Shown here piece by piece: positions 48,501 to 59,600 of a DNA stretch of 64,000 bases. Source of the stretch: Glandiceps talaboti (Eukaryota; Hemichordata; Enteropneusta; Spengelidae); assembly GCF_964340395.1 (NCBI RefSeq), contig NC_135562.1, forward strand, positions 12,147,543-12,211,542, read 5' to 3'. Under the pieces are notes generated by a model, which saw only the letters and a list, made by a program, of their open reading frames with translations, was not told the DNA's origin and did no database searches. A program made the translations under genes and the position numbers. Position 1 is the stretch's first letter; every line of letters starts with the position of its first letter.

Positions 48501-49349
48501 TCACACTTCATGTAATTGTTGTCAAGAAACATACAATGTATGCAAAGTCTCCAGTGTTAGCTACAGTGCTAATTATTTTTTCCTTCCTTCCTCAGTTCTC
48601 CTTCCCTCCCTCCTTTCCTTTCTTTCTTCCTTCCTCTCCTTCCCTTCCTTCACTTCCCTTCCTTCCCGCCCTTCACCCTCCTTTCCTTTCCTTTTCATCC
48701 TTTCCTTACTTTATTTTCCTTTCTTTTCTTTCCTTTTCTTGTTGTAAATTCAATATAGAATGACGCTGTTTGATGTGAAATGTGTATTTTATGTTAGTCG
48801 ACTAAACTAAACCATACTTTGACCAATTTACCAAACCTTACCCCTTTAAAGTCTGACACCTATATTTATGGTGTAATTACAGAAATCAAGTCATTAAAGG
48901 TCAAAGTTCATATTGGATTAGCATGACAAAATTGAATTGAATGGCCAAGTAAATAAATTCATTGTCATTATCAAAAGTATGAGCAACAAGACACAAATAT
49001 GTAAATTAGAATGAAACTATCATTAAACTATCTGAATATAAGGATATGTAAAATAAAAGATACTCTCATTTCTGTATTTTTAATAACAAAATAAGCCAAT
49101 TAAAAATTATGTTTGAGAAATGTTAAGAATGAAAAGACTTTATCTCTAACAACCTTTGATAGTTCCCTGTCCTCCATTTTCTCCAGATACATTTGCTGTT
49201 ATTTATCTTTATTGAATAATTATACACTCACCATGTGTGATTTCATCCGACAAGTCCACAAGACGTTCCGTGAATTGATCAAACGTCGGCTTTTTTTGTC
49301 CATGTTCCCCTTCATTTCCAGCACCACCATGTGCTCCTTGGCTTGCCAT
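40346..49349 (-). CDS. DED / Q-rich / NACHT / LRR receptor-like protein (five exons, 1,676 aa)
   Basis: Joining 49,349-49,232, 48,471-48,253, 47,152-45,362, 45,243-45,106 and 43,110-40,346 gives 5,031 bases with no internal stop. Every junction is GT-AG and every intron is phase 1. Domain order is DED (about 22-99), a Q/S/H/T/Y-rich repeated region (113-709), a short linker (710-755), NACHT ATPase (about 835-1140, with winged-helix part) and a degenerate LRR-like tail (about 1,300-1,660). NACHT proteins oligomerise on nucleotide exchange after ligand sensing, and DEDs recruit FADD/caspase-8-type partners. The likely role is therefore a cytosolic sensor feeding cell-death or immune signalling; that role is inferred. 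Vertebrate NLRs use CARD, PYD or BIR rather than DED at the N-terminus. An intact frame over 5 kb and consensus splice sites argue for a working gene. Confidence 0.88.
43111..45105 (-). other. NLR gene intron 4
   Basis: Two kilobases between exons 4 and 5. The centre is taken up by the hexamer satellite at 43,838-44,979; the remainder is AT-rich with no further exon recognised. Confidence 0.75.
43838..44979. repeat. CTGTAY hexamer satellite (1.15 kb) in intron 4
   Basis: About 190 units of CTGTAT, CTGTAC, ATGTAC and ATGTAT alternate in higher-order patterns, with longer blocks such as TTACCTGTATCTGTGCCTG recurring near 43,970, 44,208, 44,350 and 44,533. The long frames (YLYLYLY, CICTCTC, VPVPVSV) are artefacts of the repeat. 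Confidence 0.95.
45106..45243 (-). CDS. NLR gene exon 4: short linker
   Basis: A 138-base exon after CATGTAG encodes 46 residues beginning GEMPINTADRPQGSECSTPN, rich in Pro, Ser, Thr and Gln. It joins the repeated exon to the NACHT exon and contains no recognised domain. The donor is AAG/GTAAGA. Phase 1 at both ends. Confidence 0.75.
45362..47152 (-). CDS. NLR gene exon 3: 597-residue Q/S/H/T/Y-rich repeated region
   Basis: One 1,791-base exon, flanked by TTTTTAG and GTATGT, encodes residues 113-709. It is dominated by Gln, Ser, His, Thr, Tyr, Pro and Val with very few charged residues. Imperfect internal repeats recur, for example RPAVCQTTS (three near copies), TVPSNQEL (two to three), TSVSQIQ- and SHSYQVP-like phrases. 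A run of 20 Gln (CAA codons, one CAG) lies at about 656-675. No folded domain is recognisable. The composition is that of prion-like, assembly-prone sequence, so a role in clustering the receptor is a reasonable inference. Because the exon is phase 1 at both ends, it could be skipped without changing frame. Confidence 0.8.
45468..45524 (-). repeat. CAA triplet repeat coding for polyglutamine
   Basis: Nineteen TTG triplets on the plus strand (CAA in the gene) next to one CTG (CAG) make a 20-Gln run in exon 3. Nearly pure CAA implies that the run is prone to length change. Confidence 0.95.
47153..48252 (-). other. NLR gene intron 2
   Basis: 1.1 kb between the DED exon and the Q-rich exon. No extra exon or repeat element was recognised. 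Confidence 0.7.
48253..48471 (-). CDS. NLR gene exon 2: body of the DED
   Basis: After a T-rich acceptor ending CTCAG, 219 bases encode DELAKMKSYCERRVPRATLE, followed by a segment with YELFKTLSDRGLINECDTTL and ELLGKVGRQQLV. The pattern of L-x-x-M-K-x-x-C, V-P, L-E-K-I, P-x-E-L-F, L-x-x-R-G-L-I and L-L-x-x-V-G-R-x-x-L-V is that of death-effector domains, six-helix adaptors that bind other DEDs. The RxDL motif appears as R94-Q-Q-L97, with Asp replaced by Gln. Donor AAG/GTAAAA. Confidence 0.85.
48472..49231 (-). other. NLR gene intron 1 with pyrimidine-rich tract
   Basis: The intron interrupts the DED between its first helix and the rest. A TTCC/CCTT-rich tract fills 48,575-48,740 on the plus strand, purine-rich on the transcribed RNA. 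No additional exon was recognised. Confidence 0.75.
49232..49349 (-). CDS. NLR gene exon 1: start and first part of the DED
   Basis: The ATG at 49,349-49,347 lies in CCAAGATGG, a strong Kozak context, with an in-frame TAG 18 bases before it, so this start is well supported. The exon encodes 39 codons plus one base: a Gly/His-rich leader, then TFDQFTERLVDLSDEITH, the first DED helix. It ends CATG followed by GTGAGTG, a consensus donor. Confidence 0.85.
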
Positions 49350-49964
49350 CTTGGACACCAAAGTCTAGAATAATGGCGTCAAGGTCCTGTGCACATAGAT
49401 ATGAAAAAAGGAAACACATTAACGGAATTGAAAAAAAACCACTAACAACGTGCTAACAATCTGCCAGCTGTACATTGATTGATAAAATGTCTAGTTGGGT
49501 TTTTTTGTTAAATAATAATCTCATTGGTAAATCAAAGTTGATTAAAACAGAAAATAGTATTAATATCTGATTAAACTCTGATGTGGTGACTACACCTGTC
49601 ACCTATTCGTTTATTGTCGTTTGTTTTTTGTTTTGTTGAAAGTGCTCAATTCGAATGAGGTGTTCTAGTCTATAGGGTAAGATGTTGGAAGGCGGCTATC
49701 ATTCTCGGAACAACAAAAAGTGAAAACAGCCGACAATGAATGGATGGAATGGAGATAAATAAAGAAATGGGTCCGTATTCATCACATCAGCGCTACTGAA
49801 CAGAACATTGATCTGGAAATCAGAGCTATAGAAATTTGATTCGTTGGTGGGTGGGTGGGTGGGTGGGTGGATAGGTGGGTGGCTTGCTTGCTTGGTTGGT
49901 TGGTTGGTTGGTTGGTTGGTTGGTTGGTTGATTGATTGATAAGATTTTAATCAGATTGTGAGAG
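49350..49964. other. 5' flank of the NLR gene with GGTG/GGTT microsatellite
   Basis: This 620-bp stretch should contain the gene's promoter, but no TATA box or initiator can be asserted. A GGGT/GGTT run lies at 49,845-49,935. The part at 49,580-49,800 resembles the nested palindrome found inside the adjacent foldback element (CTGATGTGGTGA and GGAGATAAATAAAG words). Confidence 0.5.
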
Positions 49965-49972
49965 ACGCAATT
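49965..49972 (+). repeat. 8-bp target-site duplication, left
   Basis: ACGCAATT precedes the ACGGCGGCCCACAGG terminus and recurs at 54,657-54,664. The next base is A on both sides, so 9 bp is also possible. Confidence 0.75.
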
Positions 49973-49984
49973 ACGGCGGCCCAC

Positions 49985-50580
49985 AGGTGACAGACGAAAA
50001 CTAAATTTGTGCTATAAATAATTGATTTTTGAGGGCAAAATATTTAATAAAAGGATAATACTTTTATTTCATATGACAAAACATTAATTTCTTGGGTCAA
50101 TATACAAATATCAAAGCAAAATACTACAATTTCTGTGACAAATAAATTCTTTTTACAGAGCAGAAAATTAATTTGCGAAACGAAAATTTTTATTCGTGTG
50201 GCCCAAACTTTATTTTCGCGTGCTAACATTTAAGTTGCAGGATAAAATGTTTAATTGTTTGTGCAATGTTTGAAACATTAGAACAGTTTTTTCTAAAGTT
50301 TCCTAACAAGACTTAAAATACCTCATTGCGAGAGCAGTACACCAAGTTTTCGTGAAAAAACTCTAAATTTGTGTAAAAAATATTTTAAATGTCAAGCCTG
50401 AATATGAATTTAAGTTCATTACAATCTTATACTCTGACTGCAGAAACAACATTTGTCACCATACAACCCCCTTTTCTTATCGACGAGATTTACTTAACAC
50501 AGGATGCAACATTAATGTTTGGGGACGAAACATTAATATGCGAGGACAAAACTTTCTTTTTGCTTGACGGAAGTTAGACT
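49985..50580 (-). repeat. 21-bp degenerate tandem repeat, left arm
   Basis: Inverted copy of the series at 54,045-54,640. Units approximate TCACAGAAATTAATGTTTTG on the minus strand and keep a 20-22-bp spacing over about 25 units despite strong divergence. Confidence 0.7.
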
Positions 50581-52554
50581 GCATGACGGAAATTGATTAT
50601 ATATCCCACAATCCTCGGCACACTCTTGGCGGCTATTTCAACTTCGCGACCAGCACTATATCTGATCATGGTAAACACATCAATTGTTTCCAGTGTATAA
50701 ATGTGGGGTTTTTTTAAGATAATAAAGGACGGAAACACCATTCCATCAATACTAGTATTCCTGGATCCAATCTCATTAAAATCTGATGTGGTGAAAGCAG
50801 CTAAATGCTTTATTTACCTCTATTTCCATCGTTTTGTGATGTTTCCCACGCAGGCGGCGATCACTCGGAACAAAAGCAAGCGACACAGACTATGGAAATA
50901 GAGATAAATAAAGCATTTAGCTGCTTTCAACACATCAGATTTTAATCAGATTGTCCTGGACCAATGGGGAAAAATGGACCGATCACATTCTCAAGAATTA
51001 AAAGTTATATTGAAAATGATTGTGTCCTGTGGAATAGTTGTAGAATATATATCATGAGAGTTGGACTCTGAATGCACTACACCTCGAAAAACAGACAGGC
51101 TAAAAACAAACAATGTACCTCTGCCCTATACATTCCAACGCTGATCTAGGTACTGAGAATGGCACAGTAGCTGTAATATAGTGCTTTGGTTTGGGATGAC
51201 CCAAATGCTCATAGATATGTGACTTCATGACATAATTACAGAATTGAGGCCTGTTATCGAGAGATTGCGAAGAGTATTTTAGTTATGAATTTGTGGCAGG
51301 GGGTCTGAGGACAAATGGGGGGGGGCAACAAATTGGAGGTTTTAAGGGGGAGGGACATGGAAATTCTGATCGTTTGAAAGGGGAGGGGCACGAAATGTTT
51401 AGCTCATGATTTGATACAAAGTACACCTCGGGAGTGGTCGTTTATCGAGTACATTTGAACATTTCTTGCAGCTTTGCCACAATGAATTCAAAAGCCAATG
51501 ATAAAATGGGTGATTACTATACGAATATGTATGCCTTAATCTCTCTTCTCCCGCCCGCCCTCCCTCCCTCCCTCCCTCCCTCCCCCCTCCCTCCCTCCCT
51601 CCGTCCGTCTGCCGTGTGAAACCATGAAATTCGTTCTTTGGTGATATTTAGTTTCAATCACATGTTGCTCATGTCTTAGTTGGAATTTGGTTTTAGTGGA
51701 CATGATCTAATCACCAACTTTAATCACACGCAAAACATGTACTATTAAAAGGCCATGATGTATATGCTCCCAATATAAGAAATTTATGTCAGAAATGAGA
51801 TTTTCACTTTCCATGGGGATAATGGACTCCAACGTTTGAAAAGACAATTATAAAGCACCTTAAAAAGTTAAAATTGTGTTACAATACACATCAATGACGC
51901 TATTGTATATTTTCTCAGTTTAGTCGACTGGTGGCGCTGTTCCAGCTGCAAACTATAGCATCTTTTCGTGATTCTATTTATTGCTAAAATGATTAAAATG
52001 AAACCGACATTTTTTGATGTTTAGCCAAGTAAGCTTATTCTTCAATACATCACGAATTACTTCAGAGATGCCTCTTACACACAATGAAATCAAAAGATTC
52101 TGTAAACAAAATCCCTTGGAAAAAAAGGAAGTTAGTTTCACCAAGATCTATAATTGAGATTCACACGTTGTTTTTATGTATTCATATCATTACTACTTTG
52201 CCCACGTTAACACACTACCAAAACTTTAAAAGGTACTTATAAGACGAAATGTCATTTACAATGCACTGATAACTGGTTTTATTTATGGACATTGAAAAAA
52301 AAACTTTTAAATTGCTATGGATTCACGCGCCATTTGGACTTCTAAAACAAAACACGGGGGTGATTATTATGTTTGCGCGATTGTCATGTTGCAGGAACCC
52401 GTGCCATCAGATTTATTATACCCACATGTATGTCCCTCATCTCAAATGCCAAATGTTTACAAGATCTTTGTGGAACTTCAACAACGTCCTCTTAATCATT
52501 GGGTTGGGTAATGTCACGGCTATTCATCACATACGGCTACGGTTAGAATTTACG

Positions 52555-52690
52555 GCAGGGAGGAGGGGGGGGGGAGAAGAAAATAGTTTGGTCAAAAGAA
52601 TTTCGTAGCCCCCCCCCCTCCCCAATAATTTTCGTAACCCCCGACACATATTTTAATATGTATAATTATAAACCCCCCCCCCCCCACTTC
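52555..52690. repeat. G-run / C-run patch
   Basis: G-runs near 52,563 and C-runs near 52,610 and 52,673 form a potential long inverted pair within the foldback centre. It resembles the G-run edges of the nearby DNA transposon. Confidence 0.6.
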
Positions 52691-52949
52691 CGTACAACTG
52701 TATGGTACACTGCATTAAAATGAAAGTGACAATTGATTACAATATTTAAATTGCATTACCCAAATAGATGCAGCAAATGTCTTACATTGGGCTATAACCT
52801 ACACTTTGAAATACTGGCCAGCAGGGTTTTTTCTTTCAATTTTGATTTGGGCAGAAACAGCATTACCCATGATAGCGTGTGGGGAGGGTATGGGTTCCTC
52901 TCCCACTGTGTGCTTTTTTAATAATAAGGATGATTTACTGGCATAAACT

Positions 52950-53345
<396 letters not shown>

Positions 53346-54044
53346 GGAGAGAGAAGAGAGATTAAGGCATACATATTTCGTATCACCCATCTTATCACGG
53401 ACTTTTGAATTCATTGTGGCAAACTGCAAGAAATATTCAAATGTACTCGGTAAACGACCACTCCCGAGGTGTACTTTAGTTCAAATCATGAGCTAAACAT
53501 TTCGTGCCCCTCCCCTTTCAAACGATCAGAATTTCCATGTCCCTCCCCCTTAAAACCTCCAATTTGTTGCTCCCCCCCCCCATTTGTCCACAGAACCACT
53601 GCCATAAATTCAGAACTGAAATACTCTTCGTAATCTCTCGATAACAGGCCTCAATTCTGTGATTATGTCACATATATGAGCATTTGAGTCATCCCAAATC
53701 AAAGCAATATATCAGTATATAGTTGTTGTCCTTTGCTTTGTTCCGAGTGATCGCCGCCTGCGTGGGTAACATCACAAAACGATGGAAATAGAGGTAAATA
53801 AAGCATTTAGCTGCTTTCACCACATCAGATTTTAATGAGATTGGGTCCAGAAATACTAGTATTGATGGGAATAGTGTTTCCGTCCTTTTATTATCATTAA
53901 AAAAACATTTATACACTGGAAACACTTGATGTGTTTACCAGTTGACATGATAAGATATAGTGCTGGTCGCGAAGTTGAAATAGCCACCAAGAGTGTGCCG
54001 AGGATTGTGGGATATATAATCAATTTCCGTCATGCAGCCCAACT

Positions 54045-54640
54045 TCCGTCAAGCAAAAAGAAAGTTTTGTCCTCGCATATTAATGTTTCGTCCCCAAACA
54101 TTAATGTTGCCTCCTGTGTTAAGTAAATCTCGTCGATAAGAAAATGAGGTTGTATGGTGACAAATGTTGTTTCTGCAGTCAGAGTATAAGGTTGTAATGG
54201 ACTTAAATTCATATTCCGGCTTGACATTTAAATACTTTTTACACAAATTTAGAGTTTTTTCACGAAAACTTGGTGTACTGCTCTAAGGATTAATAGTTTA
54301 CAATGAGGTATTTTAAGTCTTGTTAGAAAACTTTAGAAAAAACTGTTCTAATGCTTCAAACATTGCACCAACAATTAAACATTTTATCCTGCAACTTAAA
54401 TGTTATCACGCGAAAATAAAGTTTGGGCCACACGAATAAAAATTTTCGTTTCGCAAATTAATTTTCTGCTCTGTAAAAAGAATTTATTTGTCACAGAAAT
54501 TGTAGTATTTTGCTTTGATATTTGTATATTGACCCAAGAAATTAATGTTTTGTCATATGAAATAAATGTGTTATCCTTTTATTAAATATTTTGCCCTCAA
54601 AAATCAATTATTTATAGCACAAATTTAGTTTTCGTCTGTC
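54045..54640 (+). repeat. 21-bp degenerate tandem repeat, right arm
   Basis: Successive units include TCCTCGCATATTAATGTTTC, TCCCCAAACATTAATGTTGC, TCTGTAAAAAGAATTTATTT and TCACAGAAATTGTAGTATTT, spaced 20-22 bp. In one frame this gives a seven-residue periodicity (TRIKIFV, SQINFLL, CKKNLFV, TEIVVFC, FDICILT, QEINVLS). I regard it as repeat structure and not as a protein. Confidence 0.75.
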
Positions 54641-54656
54641 ACCTGTGGGCCACCGT

Positions 54657-54664
54657 ACGCAATT
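54657..54664 (+). repeat. 8-bp target-site duplication, right
   Basis: ACGCAATT matches 49,965-49,972. The next transposon begins only 20 bp further on. Confidence 0.75.
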
Positions 54665-54684
54665 ACTCGAAACGTCACTTATGA

Positions 54685-56608
54685 GGGACCGGTCAGTTCC
54701 TGCAGCCGGGGGGGGGGTGGTCGGTTGATTATTCTATCGGGCCGATGAAAAGTCACTGACACCCCCCTGTAAAACCGAAAAGAGGCTGACCTCCCCGATC
54801 ACCTAATCTTAAACATAGTGACACCCCCCCTATATTTACATGATCATATTTGATCGTGACTCAAAGTGGACTGCTTGACTAAATACTCTATAAGATAGCA
54901 TCATACAGGGTAAATATATTGAAAAGGGAATTTAATAGCATCTTGACAGTAAAAGGTAAGGGAAGGTTTGAGATGGGAATATGTAGACTTCTCATGGGGT
55001 CTTCCCCTAGAAGTTCTGGAGGTTTTCTGACACTTAAGGCGAATTTTTAGGGTATTCAGACCGTTTGGGGCAATAATTTCAAAGTTTTACTAGGCAGCAC
55101 CAACATGTAATTAGCAACTACATAGGGTTGAAATTTCTTATATTTTAATAGCATGCATCTTGACAGGAAAAGGTAGGGGAACTTGAGATGGGAATATGTA
55201 AATCCATCATGGGAATGGGGTCCTAGGGGGTCTCCCCCTCGAAGCCCTGGAGATTTGTACTCTTAAAGCCAATTTCTGACAGCATCAACATGTAAAATGC
55301 AACTACATAGAGTTCAAATATTAAAAGAAACGTTTAATAGCATCTTGGCAGTAAGAGGTAGGGGAAAGCGCTTTAGACTAGGATATGTCCACCTCTAGTT
55401 GTGGGGGGGGGGGTCTTAGGGGTCTCCCCTTAGAAGCTCTGGAAGTTTTTACTCTTAAAGCCAACTTTTAGGCTATTCGGGGCCTTTCAGGAAATAACTT
55501 CAACACAACAACATCAGTTATCAGAAATTAGACTATTCTTCACACACAGGGTTGAAATAGGTTCTTTAAAAAGTTAAATTAAATCATTATTGTAAGGGTC
55601 TGCACATCTGATGGTTGTATCATTGGCAGGAGAGAGTTTGAGAATTTCTTTACTGTAAGAGACTTTTAAGGCAAGTTTTAGACTATCCTGGCAATAATTT
55701 CACATCTCTAAAAGACAGAACACCTAAAACTAGCAATTAATGTTTAAGAAAAGTTTGACAGAAAAAAATGTGCATCTGCTCGTTGGTTGACTGCATCATT
55801 TGCAGTCTGCATGAGTGACCATTGGGGTTAGGGAGTCCTATCAGATCTGGAGATGTTTGGCTCTTTTATAATATAAGGCAATTTTAGGGTTATTCATAGC
55901 CTTTGCATGTAAGATGTCATTTCACAGCTTCGAAAGCTTACGTTAATGTAAGTTGTAAATGAGCTTTGCATGGCACATACAAAAGGGCCACGTAGTGTCC
56001 GTAACATTGGCATGATGGCATTACTGTTTCAGGTATAGTAAACTCACTGGTATGTTAGAGAATGTAAGATCATACCTCCTACATGTATTATGTATAATAC
56101 AAACTGTAATCTGATTAGTTGTGGTTCATATTAATCCCTTCATACTGAAGAGTAGAACGATTTAGATTAACTTCTTTAAATTTAAATTTATAAACTATCT
56201 GTTGACCATTGCAGAACTTTCAACTTTTGCCCAAAAGTGCAATATGTGAAGCATATTCGCCATTGATTGTGAAATACCCAATTGGAAATATTTACATGAC
56301 ATAGATTCTTTTATAAGTGTGGTAGGTAATACATTATATATGTATATCTGAAGCTATGTTTGAGTTTCACTCCAGGTGAAGTAAGTAATATTTAAAAAAT
56401 GGGAACAAGAAAAAAATCCACAGATCAGACAAGGTCATGTCACTGTAGATTCGTGAATTTTTTTCTTCCGTCAAAATCCAAAACACAATGACCCCCCCCC
56501 CCATCCCAAATTTCAAAACAGGATGACCTCCCCTACTGCCAATTGAAAACAGGGTGACCCCTACTAATCCACCCCCCCCCCTCCAGACCGAAGCAATTGA
56601 CCGGTCCC
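54685..56608. mobile_element. Non-autonomous DNA transposon with GGGACCGGT ends (copy 1)
   Basis: Ends GGGACCGGTCAGTT and, in reverse complement, GGGACCGGTCAATT are inverted repeats leading into G-runs. The interior holds about four tandem units of roughly 205 bp, each with TTTAATAGCATCTTG, a CCTAGGGG-TCTCCCC box and CAACTACATAGGG. The sequence is an inverted relative of 61,051-62,845. There is no transposase frame. The flanks (TGA and TAC) do not match, so no target duplication is visible here. Confidence 0.75.
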
Positions 56609-56699
56609 TACAAGCAATTGCAATTAAAACCAAATGGTTTGAAGTGAGAGTATGTTATATTATAAGTGTACATATAAAATGTATTTTATTGTACTTGCA

Positions 56700-59600
56700 C
56701 ATTGGAAGAGGTTACTAAGTTCGGTTTACAGCCCTCCAAATATTATATGACTTAGATAAAAACATAAAAGACCAAAGTCAGAGAAAATATTGCTATACGA
56801 TTTCCCGTAATATTGCAGAAATTGGTGTACTCAATACAATGCATGGCCAGTAGGTTTTTAACAATATGACCGACATACTTTGGTTGACAAGTAGATATGT
56901 CGGTAGTATAAATAACAACTCGGCTGTTTGTTTTTAGCAGGTAGGGTTCACAAAGTCATTCTCGTTAGTGTATGATACTATTTGCACAGGTGCCATATCT
57001 CCTACTAAATATTTCATGTCTGAAGAATGCTTAGGAGAACATTGCACATCATACCACGTGACATGTAATGGTATTGCATCAAAATATCACCAATATGGCG
57101 TGGAGACTTCCCAATGAAGTTGATACTAACGACTTCATTTCCAAACCCAGGAGAGTATAGGCATGGTGCCCATTGGCAAAATCTCTTGACAGCATTTCAG
57201 TTGTTAATATATGAAATTGTATACCAGATGTTTATAGTTATGGACAATTTAGTAACTTTGAGTGGACCGTTGCCATCATACATCTTATAACATCCTATTT
57301 GTTATAATAATTGATTCCTGAGAGGTAAGGGATCTCGAAATGTACCCAATCTGTACTCAACCCCTTTCCATCGTATACCTTGCCATAACGATGGCGGTCG
57401 CGGAATGGGAAGGCTTCAAACATTAACATTCCCTAAAATAACACGCCAAAATATGTATTTTCAGAAACAAATCAAAATAATATAGTATATCATCTTCGTC
57501 GTCAAAAAGAAGAAAACGTTTCAAACTTTTCAATCACAACTGTAGAGATGATTGAAGTAAGATAAACATTTCAAAAAAGATGAGGGCAATTTATTGACGA
57601 TCAAAGCCGTGTTTTCTTGATAAATAAGAACATCGGTAAGGAAATGGAAAGTAAAACTATGACTATGCACTATTTAGATATCCCGATTGTTTGCATGGGC
57701 TACTTGTAGTTGAAATAGGTATTTTAGTACTTTTTATATTTGACGGTTGAAGTACTAGTTATATACCCCCTTTTTGACATCAAACCAGAAGTTTAGAGTT
57801 TGTTATAATTATTCGTTATTTATTTATTTTTTTATTAACGTTTGAAAAGACATCTCCTTATGACAGTGTTTCAAATCTTTAACTTTTTAATTATTTTGGC
57901 GGACAACATCATGCACGTACACTTATTGGTTGTACGTGAATGATTGAACATTGGAGTGGAATACAAAACACTACCGTTAAATGTTCTCGACAGAATTGAT
58001 TGGTTGACCGTAGTTTTAACCATGCAAGCGAAGTTTTATCCACATTAGTTCTAACAATGTACTCTCTACTAAGGAATACAACTATTTCGTGTTTAAAAAA
58101 AAACACCAAGAGGAATAGACGTTTATTACTAAGTTACCATCTACCGGAGATAGACTTCTATTCGTCGAAATAATTCGCATTACATTCTCAGACCACCAAA
58201 CATTTGTGTGTTGGTCTGAGATTATGGAGAAGTGAAGTTAAAAAAGAGCGATTCCTTAACTTCCAGAGATCGTGTCAATTGACGATGGGTGAATGGCTGA
58301 TAATAAATTCTGAATTGACATAAATATGAGAATATTGTCAACCCATAGTAAATATGTATATCAACCATCAGAGTCTTATAAGAGAAAAAAACAAAGTATA
58401 CTGAAAAATAATGGCGTCTAAACTGGACTTTGGTCTTACAGATTTGCTAATGGCTAGTTCCTGGTGTTGCTGTAAGAACGTACATTGTACAATGTAAGCG
58501 TCACAAAACGTATGAGAAGCCTTCAGTTTCTCTAATCGTACGTGCCTTAAAACACTAACCTTAGGAATCAACTTCTCTAGCCCCTCTTTTGTAGATCTTT
58601 GTGGCATCAGTGTGTCATGTACTCATATTTCCCGCACGTTTTCACATCAAAACTAAAAATAACGTTACTTCTTCAACAAAAGACAAGTCGACCTTACATG
58701 ACCTTTGGCTCACGTGAATTTCAAAACTGACATCAATAAATATGTAACTACCATGTTATGACCAATTACAACCCATTATACGACAGTGTGTAAAAACAAA
58801 TTGAACAATGTACAAGGAAACCCAAAGTAACATCAAAAGACAAGAATAGTTCTACCTGATTAAATTAGATGTTAAAAACCAAACATAGAAACACAAACAT
58901 TTAAATCATCGAAACTTTATTCCACCCAAACCCAGTGTGACGTCATCTAGTAGTCTAACTTACAACACCAACTAATAACCTGGACACCATCTTGACTTGG
59001 TAGAATCTGGTCTTTATACTATTGACTTTCGATATTCACGTTGGTAACCATAATATCGAATTTGTTTTATCTTATATATTAACATCTTAGTTAAATTTCA
59101 ATCATGGAAAACTTGAATAATATAAATTTTGAAATGGACAGCTAAGGAATTTATTTGTATTCCGTTTACCATGTATACGTATAGGTTCATTCATACTACG
59201 AATTTTTGTCATAAATAATTTACAAATAAGCGGGTGACTTTGTTGACAATTATCACGAGAATTGTTGACTTTTCATGATCAATCGTATGAAAAGTTCTTG
59301 TAACTTAAATCCAGCAGGCACACTTAGTGGTAGTACGTGTGATGGTTGGGGAAAAAAACTACATGTCGTTTTGAAGATCTACTAGAGTTATTATTTGTCA
59401 CCATGGTACTAACATGGATACTTACATTGTTTTGGTAGTATGTGTAAAGGTAGGACGTTGGAATGAAATGCTACAAATGACATGTCGTTTTAAGACCAAA
59501 CACCATCCCCTCCAAAGTTAATAGTAACTTGTGCATGTACAAGACCGGACTTATAATATTCGTTCTCACCGGATAGGACGTATGATTACGTAACCTCACT

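Noticed and set aside
48427-48763. Plus-strand frames rich in Pro, Ser and Phe opposite NLR intron 1
   Set aside because: They derive from the TTCC/CCTT pyrimidine tract and the reverse strand of the DED exon.
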